Program-made: the position numbers and the translations under genes
In this document: one piece after another, positions 25,981-35,118 of the stretch
How the letters are laid out: the number at the start of each line of letters is the position of its first letter
Position numbering within the stretch: position 1 is the first letter of the stretch
Notes under the pieces: model-generated
The model's database searches: none
Seen by the model: only the letters and a program-made list of their open reading frames with translations
Told to the model about the DNA's origin: nothing
NCBI RefSeq assembly: GCF_003952365.1
Contig: NZ_CP034443.1
Location: 5,387,001-5,451,000, forward strand
Direction: 5' to 3'
Source of the DNA: Mesorhizobium sp. M9A.F.Ca.ET.002.03.1.2
Lineage (GTDB): Bacteria; Pseudomonadota; Alphaproteobacteria; Rhizobiales; Rhizobiaceae
DNA length: 64,000 bases

Positions 25981-26700
25981 TTATGCCGCATCCTTGTACA
26001 ACGCCGCCAATTCCTCACGCGCCCGCTGCGCAGCCTGGGCGAGCGTAACGGCTGGTGAATTGGCGACGCGCTCGACAAAGCCCACAAAAGCTTCGCCTTG
26101 CCGCTCAGCCATTGCCAGCGCTTTTTTCAGGCGGCGCGAGCGCTCATATTGGGCAGGAAAGAACTGGCTCCTGTAGCGGTGCCTCACTATCTCCAGATGG
26201 GCAGTGGTGAAGCCCGACATGTAGGCGGGCAGTGGCGAACGCAGAATCGCACCCAGCACCGTTTTGTTGCCGGTCTTGAATGCGTCGTTGATTGCCGCCT
26301 TTCGCTGAGCGTCCGTCATGGCTTTGAACGCGTCGCGAATTTCCCTCTCGAAATGGACCGTGGCGGGCGACTCAGCCGGAGCAGCCGATTCCCTCTCGAA
26401 CTCGTCTATCGCGCTGGCAACTTTCGTCCTGGCGGCATCGAGCTTCGTCGCAACTGCGGCGGATGACGACAGCGCATGGGTTCGAACTTGCAAAAGCCCG
26501 GCGTCGGGCATCTGCGTCTTGTCGCGCATCGTGACTTCCACGAACTTCACAATGCGCTGCGCCGCTTCGCGCGCCGCTTTGACCGCTCCCGCAAGATCGT
26601 CCAGATCGTCGTCTGCCACCTTTTCGCGGGTCGCAGGATCAACTGCAAGAAACTGTTCGATCAGCCGTTCATCGACTGACATGGGCGCATCGACTGCCAT
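25981..26700 (-). CDS. Hypothetical helical protein of the element
   Basis: A 239-aa protein starting MAVDAPMSVDERLIEQFLAV, rich in Ala, Glu and Lys and largely alpha-helical, with KAMTDAQRKAAINDAFKTG in the middle. No family recognised. It starts two bases after the previous gene's stop, in the operon that runs from the terminase genes towards the left end. Confidence 0.65.
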   Translation of the reverse strand: MAVDAPMSVDERLIEQFLAVDPATREKVADDDLDDLAGAVKAAREAAQRIVKFVEVTMRDKTQMPDAGLLQVRTHALSSSAAVATKLDAARTKVASAIDEFERESAAPAESPATVHFEREIRDAFKAMTDAQRKAAINDAFKTGNKTVLGAILRSPLPAYMSGFTTAHLEIVRHRYRSQFFPAQYERSRRLKKALAMAERQGEAFVGFVERVANSPAVTLAQAAQRAREELAALYKDAA

Positions 26701-26701
26701 G

Positions 26702-27103
26702 TTACTTCTCCATCAGGCGTTTCGAATTTTCGATCACAAGCATCCAATAGTTCGTGCGCACAACGGCGGGAGCAATGTCAATGAAACCCACGCCGGTGAA
26801 ATGTCTGCGGCGCGGTGCAAGCATGATGCGAACCACGTCGCCCCCTTTTTCGAAGCACATGAACTCGCCCCTGTTGCCGTCGACCACGACTTTGTCACCG
26901 GATTTGAAGACCGGCCTCTCTATCAGGGCCAATCCTTCCACCCTCTTCTGGCTTGAAGAGTATGTTCCAAACGAGGTTTTGCGGAGCAACTTCGCATTGC
27001 GTCCCTGCGGGCTGACAACAAAACCCGCCACCACCCATTTGCACCATGGCCCGGCTGCTGCCGACACGTGCACGATGTCGCCAACCTGTGCCAATTCGGC
27101 CAT
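26702..27103 (-). CDS. Hypothetical 133-aa protein of the element, SH3-like repeats
   Basis: Starts MAELAQVGDIVHVSAAAGPW. It has two segments with a VGDxVxV / SGDKVVVDGNRGEF pattern (near residues 7 and 67), suggestive of small beta-barrel (SH3/KOW-like) units; this is weak inference. Its start overlaps the stop of the next upstream gene (TGATG). The neighbour at 27103-27507 has a similar length and pattern and may be a distant paralogue. Confidence 0.6.
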   Translation of the reverse strand: MAELAQVGDIVHVSAAAGPWCKWVVAGFVVSPQGRNAKLLRKTSFGTYSSSQKRVEGLALIERPVFKSGDKVVVDGNRGEFMCFEKGGDVVRIMLAPRRRHFTGVGFIDIAPAVVRTNYWMLVIENSKRLMEK

Positions 27104-27507
27104 CAGATTGCCCCCTCGTGCGTTCGCATGTCCGCCGTATCAAAGCTCCTGATCGTCGGGCGCAGTGCGAGGAGCGATGCTTGCCAGCGCCATAGCGAGG
27201 TGAACGTGCCATCCTCCATGCGGAAGAAAATGAACAAGCCATCGGAGCTATACGCTTCGACAGGCTCGCCCTCGACAATGAAGCGCTGCCCTTTTCTAAA
27301 AAGGGGGCCGGCTTGCCAGCCGAGGTAAATGTCATCTTCGGCCTGCATCGTGGCGACGAGATCAATATCCCCGTCCGCGTTCTTTTCATCACGAATGAGG
27401 AAGACGTGCCCGCCGTTGCCCAAGCAAGGGAACATGTGTTCGGGAATGACGAAAGCAACGACCCATGTTGCGCCTGAATTTCCCCTGACGTAGTCGCCCG
27501 TTCGCAT
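27103..27507 (-). CDS. Hypothetical 134-aa protein of the element, SH3-like repeats
   Basis: Starts MRTGDYVRGNSGATWVVAF at 27507, eight bases after the terminase stop. Beta-rich, with TGDYVRGNSGATW near the start and RKGQRFIVEGEPVEAY near residue 70, a layout like that of the next gene. No family recognised. The longer ORF to 27582 would overlap the terminase gene and is rejected. Confidence 0.6.
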   Translation of the reverse strand: MRTGDYVRGNSGATWVVAFVIPEHMFPCLGNGGHVFLIRDEKNADGDIDLVATMQAEDDIYLGWQAGPLFRKGQRFIVEGEPVEAYSSDGLFIFFRMEDGTFTSLWRWQASLLALRPTIRSFDTADMRTHEGAI

Positions 27508-27515
27508 TGTCGTCC

Positions 27516-28961
27516 TCACATCGGAATGGCTTTGGTTGCGGTCTTCGTCTGACGCCGAGCACGTGCGATGATCGCCAGGCACCCAGCGACAGCGTTCGCC
27601 ACGTCGTCATGCCCGTTTGGGTTATGATCGATTACCTCGCGTCCCCCGCTGGTGACACGCCGCTGCATGCCAACGAGCTGACTGACCATTTTCGCATGGT
27701 CCAAAAGCTGGACCGAACGGGAGTTGAGCATCGGCAGGAAATTCAGAAATAGCTCGCTCTTGTTGAGCGGCGACTTCCAATATCTGACGCCGTATCGGTC
27801 GAAGGCGTCCACGACCCAACCCGCCGCGTAGTTGTCGCCCCAGACTTCGTTCAATCCGTATGATTTCAGCGTCTCGCAAAACTGCGCCACGATTAGCTCG
27901 GGCTTAAACGGCGGTTTCACTTCGACCACCTTGTCCAGAACAATCAGATCCTTGCCAAGCTGCGCGTCGTCCAACCCGTCATGGCCAATTGCCAATGTCA
28001 TCGAGTCGGTACCGCTGCCGCCTGCCGGGTCACAGAAGGCTCTGTAGGGGCGACGCAGCGCGTTTGGCAGCACAGCGGCGAGGCCCGCAGCTACGCACGC
28101 TTGCACGACCGACAGGTCCACAAAGGCCGCCAAGTCCTCGCGGAACTCGCCCAGAAACTCAGCCCGAGCAGCGGCTGCGTCGCGTTCCAGCGCGCGCGTC
28201 ACGACACGCTCAGACAGGCTCGGATTGAATGTCCGGCTCGCCCCGCGGGCCACCAGAATAAGGGGGTCGCCGTTCGGCCCGAAGTCACGTTCAACGGCTT
28301 GGTATACTTCACCCATCTTGGCGAACGGCGAACTGATCGCGATCAACGGCCCAGAGGTGGTGGCGAGCGAGGGGCGGACGGCATTCAAGATTTCCTTGTC
28401 GGTATTGGCGGAATGTTCCTCGGACTGAAAGAACGCCAGTTCATCGAAAATTGCGCCAATGCTGGTGACGCCGCGAAGACCCCGCCATGTCGCGGCGCGC
28501 ACTTCCAGTTCAATGCCGGTCTTCAGTTCGATGACGTCGGCGCTGATGCTTTCGACACGCTGCGCGAACAGGGGCAACTCGGTGAAGATCGACTTGGCGT
28601 ATTCGAACGCGATGTTTGCCTGCCGCTGATTGTAGCCCATGTACTGGAGCTTCCCGATTTCACCGGGCACCAACACGTCGCTCCAGTCGATGAGGGCGGC
28701 GAGGTAGGCGGAGAGCACGCTCATGGCGCGGGTCTTCCCGCCGCGGCGTCCGACGATGCCCCAAAACTCCTCGACTGGTTCCAGAGGTTCATGGTCGCGC
28801 ATCGTCAGTTGCTTGAAGCTGATGCGCTCGTCATCCGTCAGCGGCTCGCCCATGAGGGCGATGAGCAGGACGCGCCACGGCAACCAACTGTCGCCGGGAA
28901 GGATGGTCCCGAACAGTTCCGGGTCATCAAGGGCTTCGCGCATCGAGATCAAGGGCTTCAT
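27516..28961 (-). CDS. Phage-type terminase large subunit
   Basis: A 481-aa DNA-packaging motor protein. Walker A is GRRGGKTRAMSV near residue 72, Walker B GAIFDELAFF near 170, and the C-terminal nuclease-like part contains AFCDPAGGSGTDSMTLAIG and the last acidic patch HNPNGHDDVANAVAG. TerL normally translocates DNA into proheads; here no prohead genes are present, so any capsid would have to come from a helper phage. It overlaps the small-subunit candidate by ATGA. Confidence 0.88.
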   Translation of the reverse strand: MKPLISMREALDDPELFGTILPGDSWLPWRVLLIALMGEPLTDDERISFKQLTMRDHEPLEPVEEFWGIVGRRGGKTRAMSVLSAYLAALIDWSDVLVPGEIGKLQYMGYNQRQANIAFEYAKSIFTELPLFAQRVESISADVIELKTGIELEVRAATWRGLRGVTSIGAIFDELAFFQSEEHSANTDKEILNAVRPSLATTSGPLIAISSPFAKMGEVYQAVERDFGPNGDPLILVARGASRTFNPSLSERVVTRALERDAAAARAEFLGEFREDLAAFVDLSVVQACVAAGLAAVLPNALRRPYRAFCDPAGGSGTDSMTLAIGHDGLDDAQLGKDLIVLDKVVEVKPPFKPELIVAQFCETLKSYGLNEVWGDNYAAGWVVDAFDRYGVRYWKSPLNKSELFLNFLPMLNSRSVQLLDHAKMVSQLVGMQRRVTSGGREVIDHNPNGHDDVANAVAGCLAIIARARRQTKTATKAIPM

Positions 28962-29371
28962 GCGTTCGCTCGCCTCCGCTTAGCGGCGAGATGTCCCTCG
29001 ATCGTCCTGGGAGCTTTCTCCTTGCGCTTCAGCCCTAGGCGCTCAAGGATGCGCCCTAGATTGCCGGCTGTCCGGTTGTAGAGGTCTAGCGTTCGCTCTC
29101 CGACCGTCTCATCCTCCGCGAAGCGCGTCTCAAGCTTCTCCAGTTCGATGGTCATGACGGCAACGCGCCGGATCAAGGACTTCTCAGCGGCTGACATTGC
29201 GTCCAGCCCGCCTCGATCCTCCACATGTTCGGCAATCACTTCCTTCATGCGGCGCACGTAGACGGAGCGCTCGTCCCTCGCGCCTAGCAGGGTGGCGGTG
29301 CCATTTGCCATCTTGGAGCGTTGTGCGGACCGCTCAGGGGCTGCCGGGGACTGATTGGGTGGGCAGTCCAT
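28958..29371 (-). CDS. Terminase small subunit candidate
   Basis: A 137-aa, mainly helical and basic protein directly upstream of and overlapping the large terminase gene. The position and size are those of TerS. Sequence: N-terminal low-complexity tail, then ERSVYVRRMKEVIAEHVEDRGG and a basic C-terminus (LGLKRKEKAPRTIEGHLAAKRRR). No specific TerS motif is visible, so the call rests on synteny. An internal ATG at 29311 (MANGTATLLG) is an alternative start. Confidence 0.6.
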   Translation of the reverse strand: MDCPPNQSPAAPERSAQRSKMANGTATLLGARDERSVYVRRMKEVIAEHVEDRGGLDAMSAAEKSLIRRVAVMTIELEKLETRFAEDETVGERTLDLYNRTAGNLGRILERLGLKRKEKAPRTIEGHLAAKRRRANA

Positions 29372-29907
29372 GGGCGAGTTTCCGGGGGTAATCGCCGGGC
29401 GAAAGCGGCAGATGCAATTGCTAAAAGCCTTGTTAGACTTGGGTTTGTGCGCACGTTACACATTGAAAGCGCTGCGAAACAAGGATTTTATTAATGCTTC
29501 TTCATCGAAGACTGAATAACTAACACTTATTCTGTCTGCGATATTGCGAGGGGGCGCAGGAAAACACTCGATTTTTCGGGTTTCTTCATCACCGAAATAT
29601 AGCCGCCTACAGTGGCGTCTCGCTGTTTCCAGTACACTACTCGGGCGCGGGGCTGTTCCACGCTGTAGCGCCCGCCTAGCCGGCCCACCCGTATGCAGAC
29701 AACCCGGTCCACTTTGCGGCCCGCAGGGGTCGGGGGAAATTTCTTCCTTCCCCGCTGGGGGCAACGCCACGATATTGGCAGGTGTTGCAGCACTAGTAGG
29801 GGCACCCCCCTTTAGGGGGGCCCCAGACTGCTGCACTCCTGCACGTGGCTCTGGCAGCGGTGCCGCAGTACTTAAAAAACACGACTCCTGCACTCCTGCC
29901 GCCACCG
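29372..29907. other. Non-coding stretch with hairpin and repeated motifs (candidate ori/cos region)
   Basis: About 535 bp between the small-terminase candidate and the primase gene with no convincing gene. It holds a strong hairpin CCCCCC-TTTA-GGGGGG with flanking GGGG/CCCC (29799-29824) and two copies of CTGCACTCCTGC (29831-29842 and 29888-29899). The position next to both terS and the primase is where packaging sites and satellite origins are usually found. A 162-aa ORF on the minus strand (29456-29944) has proline/alanine-rich text and looks like chance. Confidence 0.5.
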
Positions 29908-32058
29908 TCAAAACGGCACCTCTTCGAGCTTGGTCAGTATCCATGTCGGCACAGGCTCCCGGTTCTTGTTCTTGCGCGTGTCCTCTATGATCAGTCCCCG
30001 CTCTCTCAACTCGTTGATTACCTCCTGAGCCCTCTTCCTCGCACCCTTGTGCCGAGCAAGTACTTCCTTGGCCCCAAGACCGCGTCCCATGTCATAATCG
30101 AGCAGTTCCCCGACGGCGTAACCCGCCCAATCCTTTGCCCTGATATCCGCGCGTTGGTCTTCGTTCTCGAACAGCTTCAGCAGCTCGGGCAACTGATGAT
30201 CTTCAAACAGCGATTCCCCTTTGGGCGGCGTCCACGGCGTCGGAACACCCACCCAATCGCTTGGCTCAAGATCCTGCTCCTTGCCAGCATTGCCGACCGC
30301 GACGCTTTCGAGGAAATACCAACATCGCTTGTCCGCTGGAGCAGCTAGGTTCTGTTTGGCTGGTCGCTCATAGATGTAACGCCGGTAACTCGGCTTTTCC
30401 CTGCCGTGCTCATCGAAGCCAATCAGCCCGAAGTTGTCCGCTTCGGTCTCGTTCATTGTGTCAACGACGCGCGCCATCCGCACGGCATCGGTGAATGCGC
30501 GAGCGCCGCGAATTGTCTCCACCGACTGCCCCTCGCCATTGGTCTTGCGCGAATGGTGGATCACTTCGACCGCGCACTTGGCCTTGCTCGCTAACCGGCC
30601 CAGCTCCTTCACCACGGCATCGATCTGGCCGTTATCGTTCTCGTTGACGTTGTGGAGGCTCACGAAGGGGTCGAAAATGATCACGTCGATCTTGTTCGCC
30701 AACACGAACTGGATCAGTTCATCAACGAGCTCGGTCCAGACGCGGACATCGTGCTTCTTGAGCTCGGCGATCTTAATCGGGTAATCCTGTCCCGAGTGAA
30801 CGAACAGCTTCCCCTCAAGCTCTTTCGGGTCGAAATTGTAGTGGCTGACCGTCGCCAGAAAGTGCCGCCAAATCTGGTGCAGATCGTCTTCGAGATTGAT
30901 GTGGAGGACGTTCAAGGGTCGGTGGTATATCCGCTGGTCCTGAATCATGCCTCTGTTGGCGAGCATCATCACCACTTCGGCTTGGCTAAGCGAGCTTTTG
31001 CCAATGCCGCCCGGTCCCGCTGTCGCTGAAACGAAGCCGCGCACATAGTGATGCCCGTACAGGCGATCCAAGCGTGGAATGCTGCTGGCTGCGGGCCATA
31101 CGGCAGGCGTAAGCGCCGGAAGCTTTGGGATGTTCTCTTTCGGCCGGTCCTTCAATTGCAGCGGGTTCTTTTTGCCATCATCAAGCGCGCGGTTTAGCGT
31201 GTTGATCGTCTTCCGATGCTCGTCGCCCGCCGCTAGTCCGCAGATTTCACAGGCGGCATCGAGCGCCTGCCTTACGTCATCCTCGGAAAGCTGCTTCGCA
31301 CCGATGACGCCGCCAAGCGTATAGGCGATCTTGTTCAGGAGGCTGTTACGGCCAGGTTTTCGACTCTCGGCCAGCTTGGCGCATTCCGATTCCAGAAAGC
31401 GCTTCGCGTCCTCGCTTGAGGTGATGTTCGGGTTCTCGTCAGCTTCCGCGTTGGCGGTTTTGGGCGGGACATAGAAATTCCGGCCATGGTAGCTAGGCCT
31501 TTCCTCATCGGCGTGCGTCATATGCACGTATTGCGGGGCGTTCCTGTTCTTCATGTGCAGGAAACCCGGCAGGCGCATAACGCGGGGAAGGTCGCAGACA
31601 GCGGGATCGGTGCCGAATGTCTCGATCAGTCTTTTCTGCGAACTGCGGAAGTCAGCTAGGTCAAGCGTGTCAGGCTCGATGCGAAAGTACGCATGGCCCT
31701 TGTGACCCGATGTCTTCACGACGATGTGAGGCGGGTATGGGTGGTTCAACACGTCATCGATAGGGCCGTTGTCTTTATCGACGTAAAGCGCTCGGATGCC
31801 GATTATGTTTTCGGTTTTCCGCTTGCCCGATCCGTCCGTCTTGTTGACCGTGAAGAAGATGCCAGCGCCGGCCGCGTTGAGGCGTCTTAGCGCGTCTCCG
31901 TGTTGCGCAAGTGTGCCGTGCAGGGTCTTCGCGAGCCTTTTATCCTGACGCTTTTCATCATCGTCAAAGGTCTGGAAAGTGAATTCTGGATCGGAGTCGA
32001 GGAGCGCCAGAAAGCGCTCAGCTTCATCCAGATTGATAGCAATTTCTGGTTGGTCCAT
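29908..32058 (-). CDS. Primase-helicase replication protein (RepB-like primase plus AAA ATPase)
   Basis: A 716-aa replication protein. The N-terminal 240 residues resemble archaeo-eukaryotic/RepB-type primases: IIGIRALYVDKD with paired Asp, then PHIVVKTSGHKGHAYFRIE and LPRVMRLPGFLHMKN. The C-terminal half is a RepA/RecA-like helicase with Walker A TAGPGGIGKSSLSQ near residue 345, Walker B VIIFDPFVSLHN and VEVIHHSRK. The final 80 residues look like a winged-helix domain. Start at 32058 (MDQPEIAINLDEAER); the frame is open further but without sense. Such fusions drive autonomous replication of PICI/P4-type satellites. Confidence 0.85.
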   Translation of the reverse strand: MDQPEIAINLDEAERFLALLDSDPEFTFQTFDDDEKRQDKRLAKTLHGTLAQHGDALRRLNAAGAGIFFTVNKTDGSGKRKTENIIGIRALYVDKDNGPIDDVLNHPYPPHIVVKTSGHKGHAYFRIEPDTLDLADFRSSQKRLIETFGTDPAVCDLPRVMRLPGFLHMKNRNAPQYVHMTHADEERPSYHGRNFYVPPKTANAEADENPNITSSEDAKRFLESECAKLAESRKPGRNSLLNKIAYTLGGVIGAKQLSEDDVRQALDAACEICGLAAGDEHRKTINTLNRALDDGKKNPLQLKDRPKENIPKLPALTPAVWPAASSIPRLDRLYGHHYVRGFVSATAGPGGIGKSSLSQAEVVMMLANRGMIQDQRIYHRPLNVLHINLEDDLHQIWRHFLATVSHYNFDPKELEGKLFVHSGQDYPIKIAELKKHDVRVWTELVDELIQFVLANKIDVIIFDPFVSLHNVNENDNGQIDAVVKELGRLASKAKCAVEVIHHSRKTNGEGQSVETIRGARAFTDAVRMARVVDTMNETEADNFGLIGFDEHGREKPSYRRYIYERPAKQNLAAPADKRCWYFLESVAVGNAGKEQDLEPSDWVGVPTPWTPPKGESLFEDHQLPELLKLFENEDQRADIRAKDWAGYAVGELLDYDMGRGLGAKEVLARHKGARKRAQEVINELRERGLIIEDTRKNKNREPVPTWILTKLEEVPF

Positions 32059-32194
32059 AGCCCGCCAAGTCCTTGTTTTGTCAAGTTTTTGCGGGTATGT
32101 TGGGAGTTGGTCCAAGCGAATTTTCGCACCACTTGGCTCCAATGCTGATGCTGTTCTCCAGAACGCCGATCCTGCTTCCACAGGGTCGGCGTTT

Positions 32195-32398
32195 TCATGC
32201 TACCTCACTCGTATGCTGCCGCAGATGCTGCGCGGCCCAAGCGTCGATGTCAGAGCGGCGATATTTCACAGCTTGGGGGAACTTGAGAAAGGGCGGGCCG
32301 TAGCCCTTGTGGCGTCCGATCTCAAGGAATTGGGTGGAGAACCCTAGATACTCGGCAGCCTGCTTGGTGTTCATGTATTCGCGATTGGTGTCGCTCAT
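32195..32398 (-). CDS. AlpA-type excisionase / HTH regulator
   Basis: A 67-aa MerR/AlpA-like helix-turn-helix protein: YMNTKQAAEYLGFSTQFLEIGR then PPFLKFPQAVKYRRSDIDAW, the classic excisionase pattern with wing. AlpA-type proteins bind att arms for excision and often act as satellite activators. The start at 32398 (MSDTNREY) follows GTGAGATT; an in-frame ATG at 32413 is the alternative. It lies between the integrase and the primase. Confidence 0.82.
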   Translation of the reverse strand: MSDTNREYMNTKQAAEYLGFSTQFLEIGRHKGYGPPFLKFPQAVKYRRSDIDAWAAQHLRQHTSEVA

Positions 32399-32627
32399 GG
32401 GAATCTCACTCATTGAGACGACCGTGCCTGCCTACGGTCCTTGAGTGAGCCCGGCTCCCCATCCCGTTGGGGCGTCATGAGCAGCTTTGGGCGATGGTCC
32501 CAAGTGCCAAGCGAAGTTGGGCTGTTCCTTGCGAGGGGAACTATCTGCCGGTGGTATTTTCGCTTTGCCCCGACAGACAATTTACAGCGCAAGCATACCG
32601 TTTTTTAGACGTTCGCATAGCGCTTTT

Positions 32628-33845
32628 TTACAGCGGTAGTTGCGGATAGGAGAACTTCCAGATTGCCGCCTTCAGCGCGTTGGTCACCATCTGCTGGCTG
32701 CGCTTCAAATCGTCAAAGTCGGGATGGTTGTAGCCCGCATGAGCATCGCCTGACTTTGGCAAAGCATGGTTGACGAGCAATCGGCCATGTGTCGCTGGAA
32801 TGGCGACCTTGTTCTCCGCAATTGACACAAACGTATGGCGCAGCGTGTGAGGGGTCCAATCACAGGGAAATAGCGCGACCTCCTTCTCGTTTAGCTTCGG
32901 CTCAGCTACATGGCCGATTTTGCCAGCCCTAGTCCAAGCCGGGAATACGAATTCGCAGTCGGCCCCAAACTGCGCCAGCGTACTTTCACACGCTTTGCGA
33001 GCGCGCAGAAGCGCAAGCAAAAAGTCAGACAGCGGCAGAGTGAATGGCTCGGTCTTGGTGCGGGGGAAGTGCACCAGTCCAGCTTCAAGATCGACCTGGT
33101 TCCAGCGAAGCGATGCCGACTCCTCGCGCCGTGTTCCAGTGAACAGGAACCATATATACAGATCGCGGCGAATTGGATTCTGGATTTGATGAACGCCGGT
33201 CCACCATTCGGGGAGTTGCGCATAGGGGATGACTGCCGTCCGGGCATGCTCAGGGTAGAAGTCAACATTCACTGTCGGCGGCACGTCCAGAGCAGGATAT
33301 TCCTTGCCCATTCGACGCCAGATCGCCCGCAGTGCCCTCATGGTGGCATTGGCGGCGGATTTACCGTGGTTCCCACCAATCAGATGATGGCGAGCGTTGG
33401 CGTCAGCCCGCGTGATATCGGCCATGGATCGGTCCAGCCAATCTGAGCAATAGCGTTGAAGGTCCGCCCTGTATCCAGCACCGGTTCTTGGCGACCGTTC
33501 CTTGGCGACTAGATACCGCTCGTATTTTTCGAGCGCATCGCGCAGGGTCATGTTGTTGGCGGCAGCGGCCCGTCGCTCCCCGGTGGGATCAATCCCGCCG
33601 CGCATCTGCCCCATCAACTGCTCGGCCTTCTTGCGCGCTTGATCCAGCGTAATGTCGCCATACCTGCCGATCGCCACGCGCCGGCTCTTTCCCTTCACGT
33701 CGCGCTGGACGACAAACGTCTTGCTTTTGGCCCCGACGACTACGCCGAAGCCCCTCAGGCTAGTGCACCACCAGTGCTCCTGCGCTTTTGTCGGCGGGGG
33801 TAGAGCATCAATTGCGCCCTTGGTCGTAAGCTTCGCTTTTGGCAT
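32628..33845 (-). CDS. Tyrosine-type site-specific integrase
   Basis: A 405-aa tyrosine recombinase. N-terminal DUF4102-like arm-binding domain (MPKAKLTTKGAIDALPPP, GYGDITLDQARKKA-type text IGRYGDITLDQARKKAEQL), core-binding domain, then catalytic residues: Arg in FTGTRREESASLRW, His-x-x-Arg in PHTLRHTFVS, and a late Tyr in AGYNHPDFDDL. The start at 33845 is the first sensible Met (22 residues shorter than the open frame). It lies 150 bp from attR, reading inwards, with candidate arm sites just upstream. Confidence 0.92.
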   Translation of the reverse strand: MPKAKLTTKGAIDALPPPTKAQEHWWCTSLRGFGVVVGAKSKTFVVQRDVKGKSRRVAIGRYGDITLDQARKKAEQLMGQMRGGIDPTGERRAAAANNMTLRDALEKYERYLVAKERSPRTGAGYRADLQRYCSDWLDRSMADITRADANARHHLIGGNHGKSAANATMRALRAIWRRMGKEYPALDVPPTVNVDFYPEHARTAVIPYAQLPEWWTGVHQIQNPIRRDLYIWFLFTGTRREESASLRWNQVDLEAGLVHFPRTKTEPFTLPLSDFLLALLRARKACESTLAQFGADCEFVFPAWTRAGKIGHVAEPKLNEKEVALFPCDWTPHTLRHTFVSIAENKVAIPATHGRLLVNHALPKSGDAHAGYNHPDFDDLKRSQQMVTNALKAAIWKFSYPQLPL

Positions 33846-33854
33846 TTGACCTCT

Positions 33855-33880
33855 CCTTACTAAGGTTTGTAGTAAGGGTC
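33855..33880. promoter_or_regulatory. Putative integrase/excisionase arm sites, right
   Basis: CCTTACTAAGG (33855-33865) followed by AGTAAGG (33871-33877), directly upstream of the integrase start codon; another CCTTACTAA at 33953-33961. These match CTTAGTAAGG near the left end. Binding there could couple excision control with integrase expression. Confidence 0.5.
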
Positions 33881-33998
33881 CTGTGTAAAACAGTTTAGTC
33901 TGGCCGCGCAAACTTTTTCAGCGATTTGTATAGAATTTTCAAGGGTTCTTGCGCCTTACTAAAACGGTATGGAGTGCATCTAAAAGCTAAGCGCGCAA

Positions 33999-34045
33999 AC
34001 TCTTAATCAGCGGGTCCACAGTTCGATCCTGTGCACACCCACCAT
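33999..34045 (+). repeat. attR: distal copy of the 47-bp tRNA-Lys repeat
   Basis: Identical to 24020-24066 (ACTCTTAATCAG...CCCACCAT). Only the 3' part of the tRNA is present, without the D-arm and acceptor 5' strand, so this is a remnant and not a second tRNA gene. Confidence 0.93.
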
Positions 34046-34092
34046 ATAAATCTCTGATATTGTTTGGTTCTCGCCGCTTGGCGGGATTGCGA

Positions 34093-35004
34093 TCATACGT
34101 ACAGCTTGCCTTCCGCCACCTTGACCGCATGGCCGCCGATGCGCGCTGCGGCCAGTTTACCGCCTTCGACATTCAATTCGAGGCGGATGCGCGATGGCCG
34201 GCCCATCTCCAGCCCTTGCTCGATCCAAAGCTGGGAAACACCGTCCGTCGGGCCGTCGAAATGCATGATCGCGCCGGCAAAGGCTGCCGCCGCCGAGCCG
34301 GTCGCCGGGTCTTCATAGGAAGGATTGCCCGGCACGATCATGCGCACATGAAACGCGCTGTCGTGGTTCACCGTCTCGCGGCAGTAGACATACGGGCTGG
34401 CGAAGGCCCATTCGCTCTTGCGAGGTGCCAGTTCCGACCACGCCTGTTTGTCCAGCCCTATCCGGGCCGCCGCTTCCAGATCGGCGACCGGAATGGTCAC
34501 ATAAGGCACGCCGGCCGACCAGAACGAGACGCGGTGATTCTCGAAGCCGATTTCGTGCGGCCCCAGGCCAAGCGCCGCGCCGATCGCCTCCGGGTCGGCG
34601 ACGAGTTCCAGCGGCTCCGGCAGCTTGGCCAGGTCGAACTCGGCAAACGTGGCGCCATCGTGCTTGCTGACCGCGCAGCGCACCGGGCCGATATTCTCCT
34701 CCAGGACGAAGATGCCGGCGGTGTCGCCATCCCCGGCCATCTCGGCAAGCGCGATCGCCGAACCCACGGTCGGATGACCGGCGAACGGCATCTCATAGTC
34801 GGGCGTGAAGATGCGGATGCGGGCGCGGTGCTTGGGATTGTCAGGCGGCAGCACGAAGGCGGTTTCCGACAGGTTGAACTCGCGTGCGATGGCCTGCATC
34901 GCGGCTGCGTCCAGCCCCTTGCTGTCAAGCACGACGGCCAGCGGGTTGCCGGCCAGCCGCTCGGTCGTGAACACGTCGTAAAGTAAGTAGTTCCGGGTCA
35001 GCAT
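34093..35004 (-). CDS. PhzF family isomerase
   Basis: A 303-aa member of the PhzF/diaminopimelate-epimerase-like fold. Signatures: YDVFTTERLAGNPLAVV, the catalytic Glu in EFNLSETAFVLPP, IFTPDYEMPFAGHPTVGSA and the C-terminal EDPATGSAAAAF. Most bacterial PhzF proteins outside phenazine operons have unknown substrates, and no phenazine genes are near, so only the family is claimed. It lies just outside attR and reads towards the element. Confidence 0.9.
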   Translation of the reverse strand: MLTRNYLLYDVFTTERLAGNPLAVVLDSKGLDAAAMQAIAREFNLSETAFVLPPDNPKHRARIRIFTPDYEMPFAGHPTVGSAIALAEMAGDGDTAGIFVLEENIGPVRCAVSKHDGATFAEFDLAKLPEPLELVADPEAIGAALGLGPHEIGFENHRVSFWSAGVPYVTIPVADLEAAARIGLDKQAWSELAPRKSEWAFASPYVYCRETVNHDSAFHVRMIVPGNPSYEDPATGSAAAAFAGAIMHFDGPTDGVSQLWIEQGLEMGRPSRIRLELNVEGGKLAAARIGGHAVKVAEGKLYV

Positions 35005-35118
35005 CGTAGAAAGCCCTCTGCCTCAATCCCAACATGGGCGAAATTTAATTTGATATTTGAACCATTAGGCCTGATCTGTGAACTGATTGGGACATCACCG
35101 ATATTATAGGGGTCCGGC

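Noticed and set aside
29456..29944. 162-aa minus-strand ORF between TerS candidate and primase
   Set aside because: Overlaps the primase end, is Pro/Ala/Arg-rich, has no ribosome binding site and crosses the repeats and hairpin.
33999..34045. Second tRNA-Lys gene
   Set aside because: Only the 3' half of the tRNA is repeated; no D-arm or 5' acceptor strand, so it is an att remnant.
34093..35004. Phenazine biosynthesis
   Set aside because: Only a PhzF-family protein is present; no other phz genes nearby.
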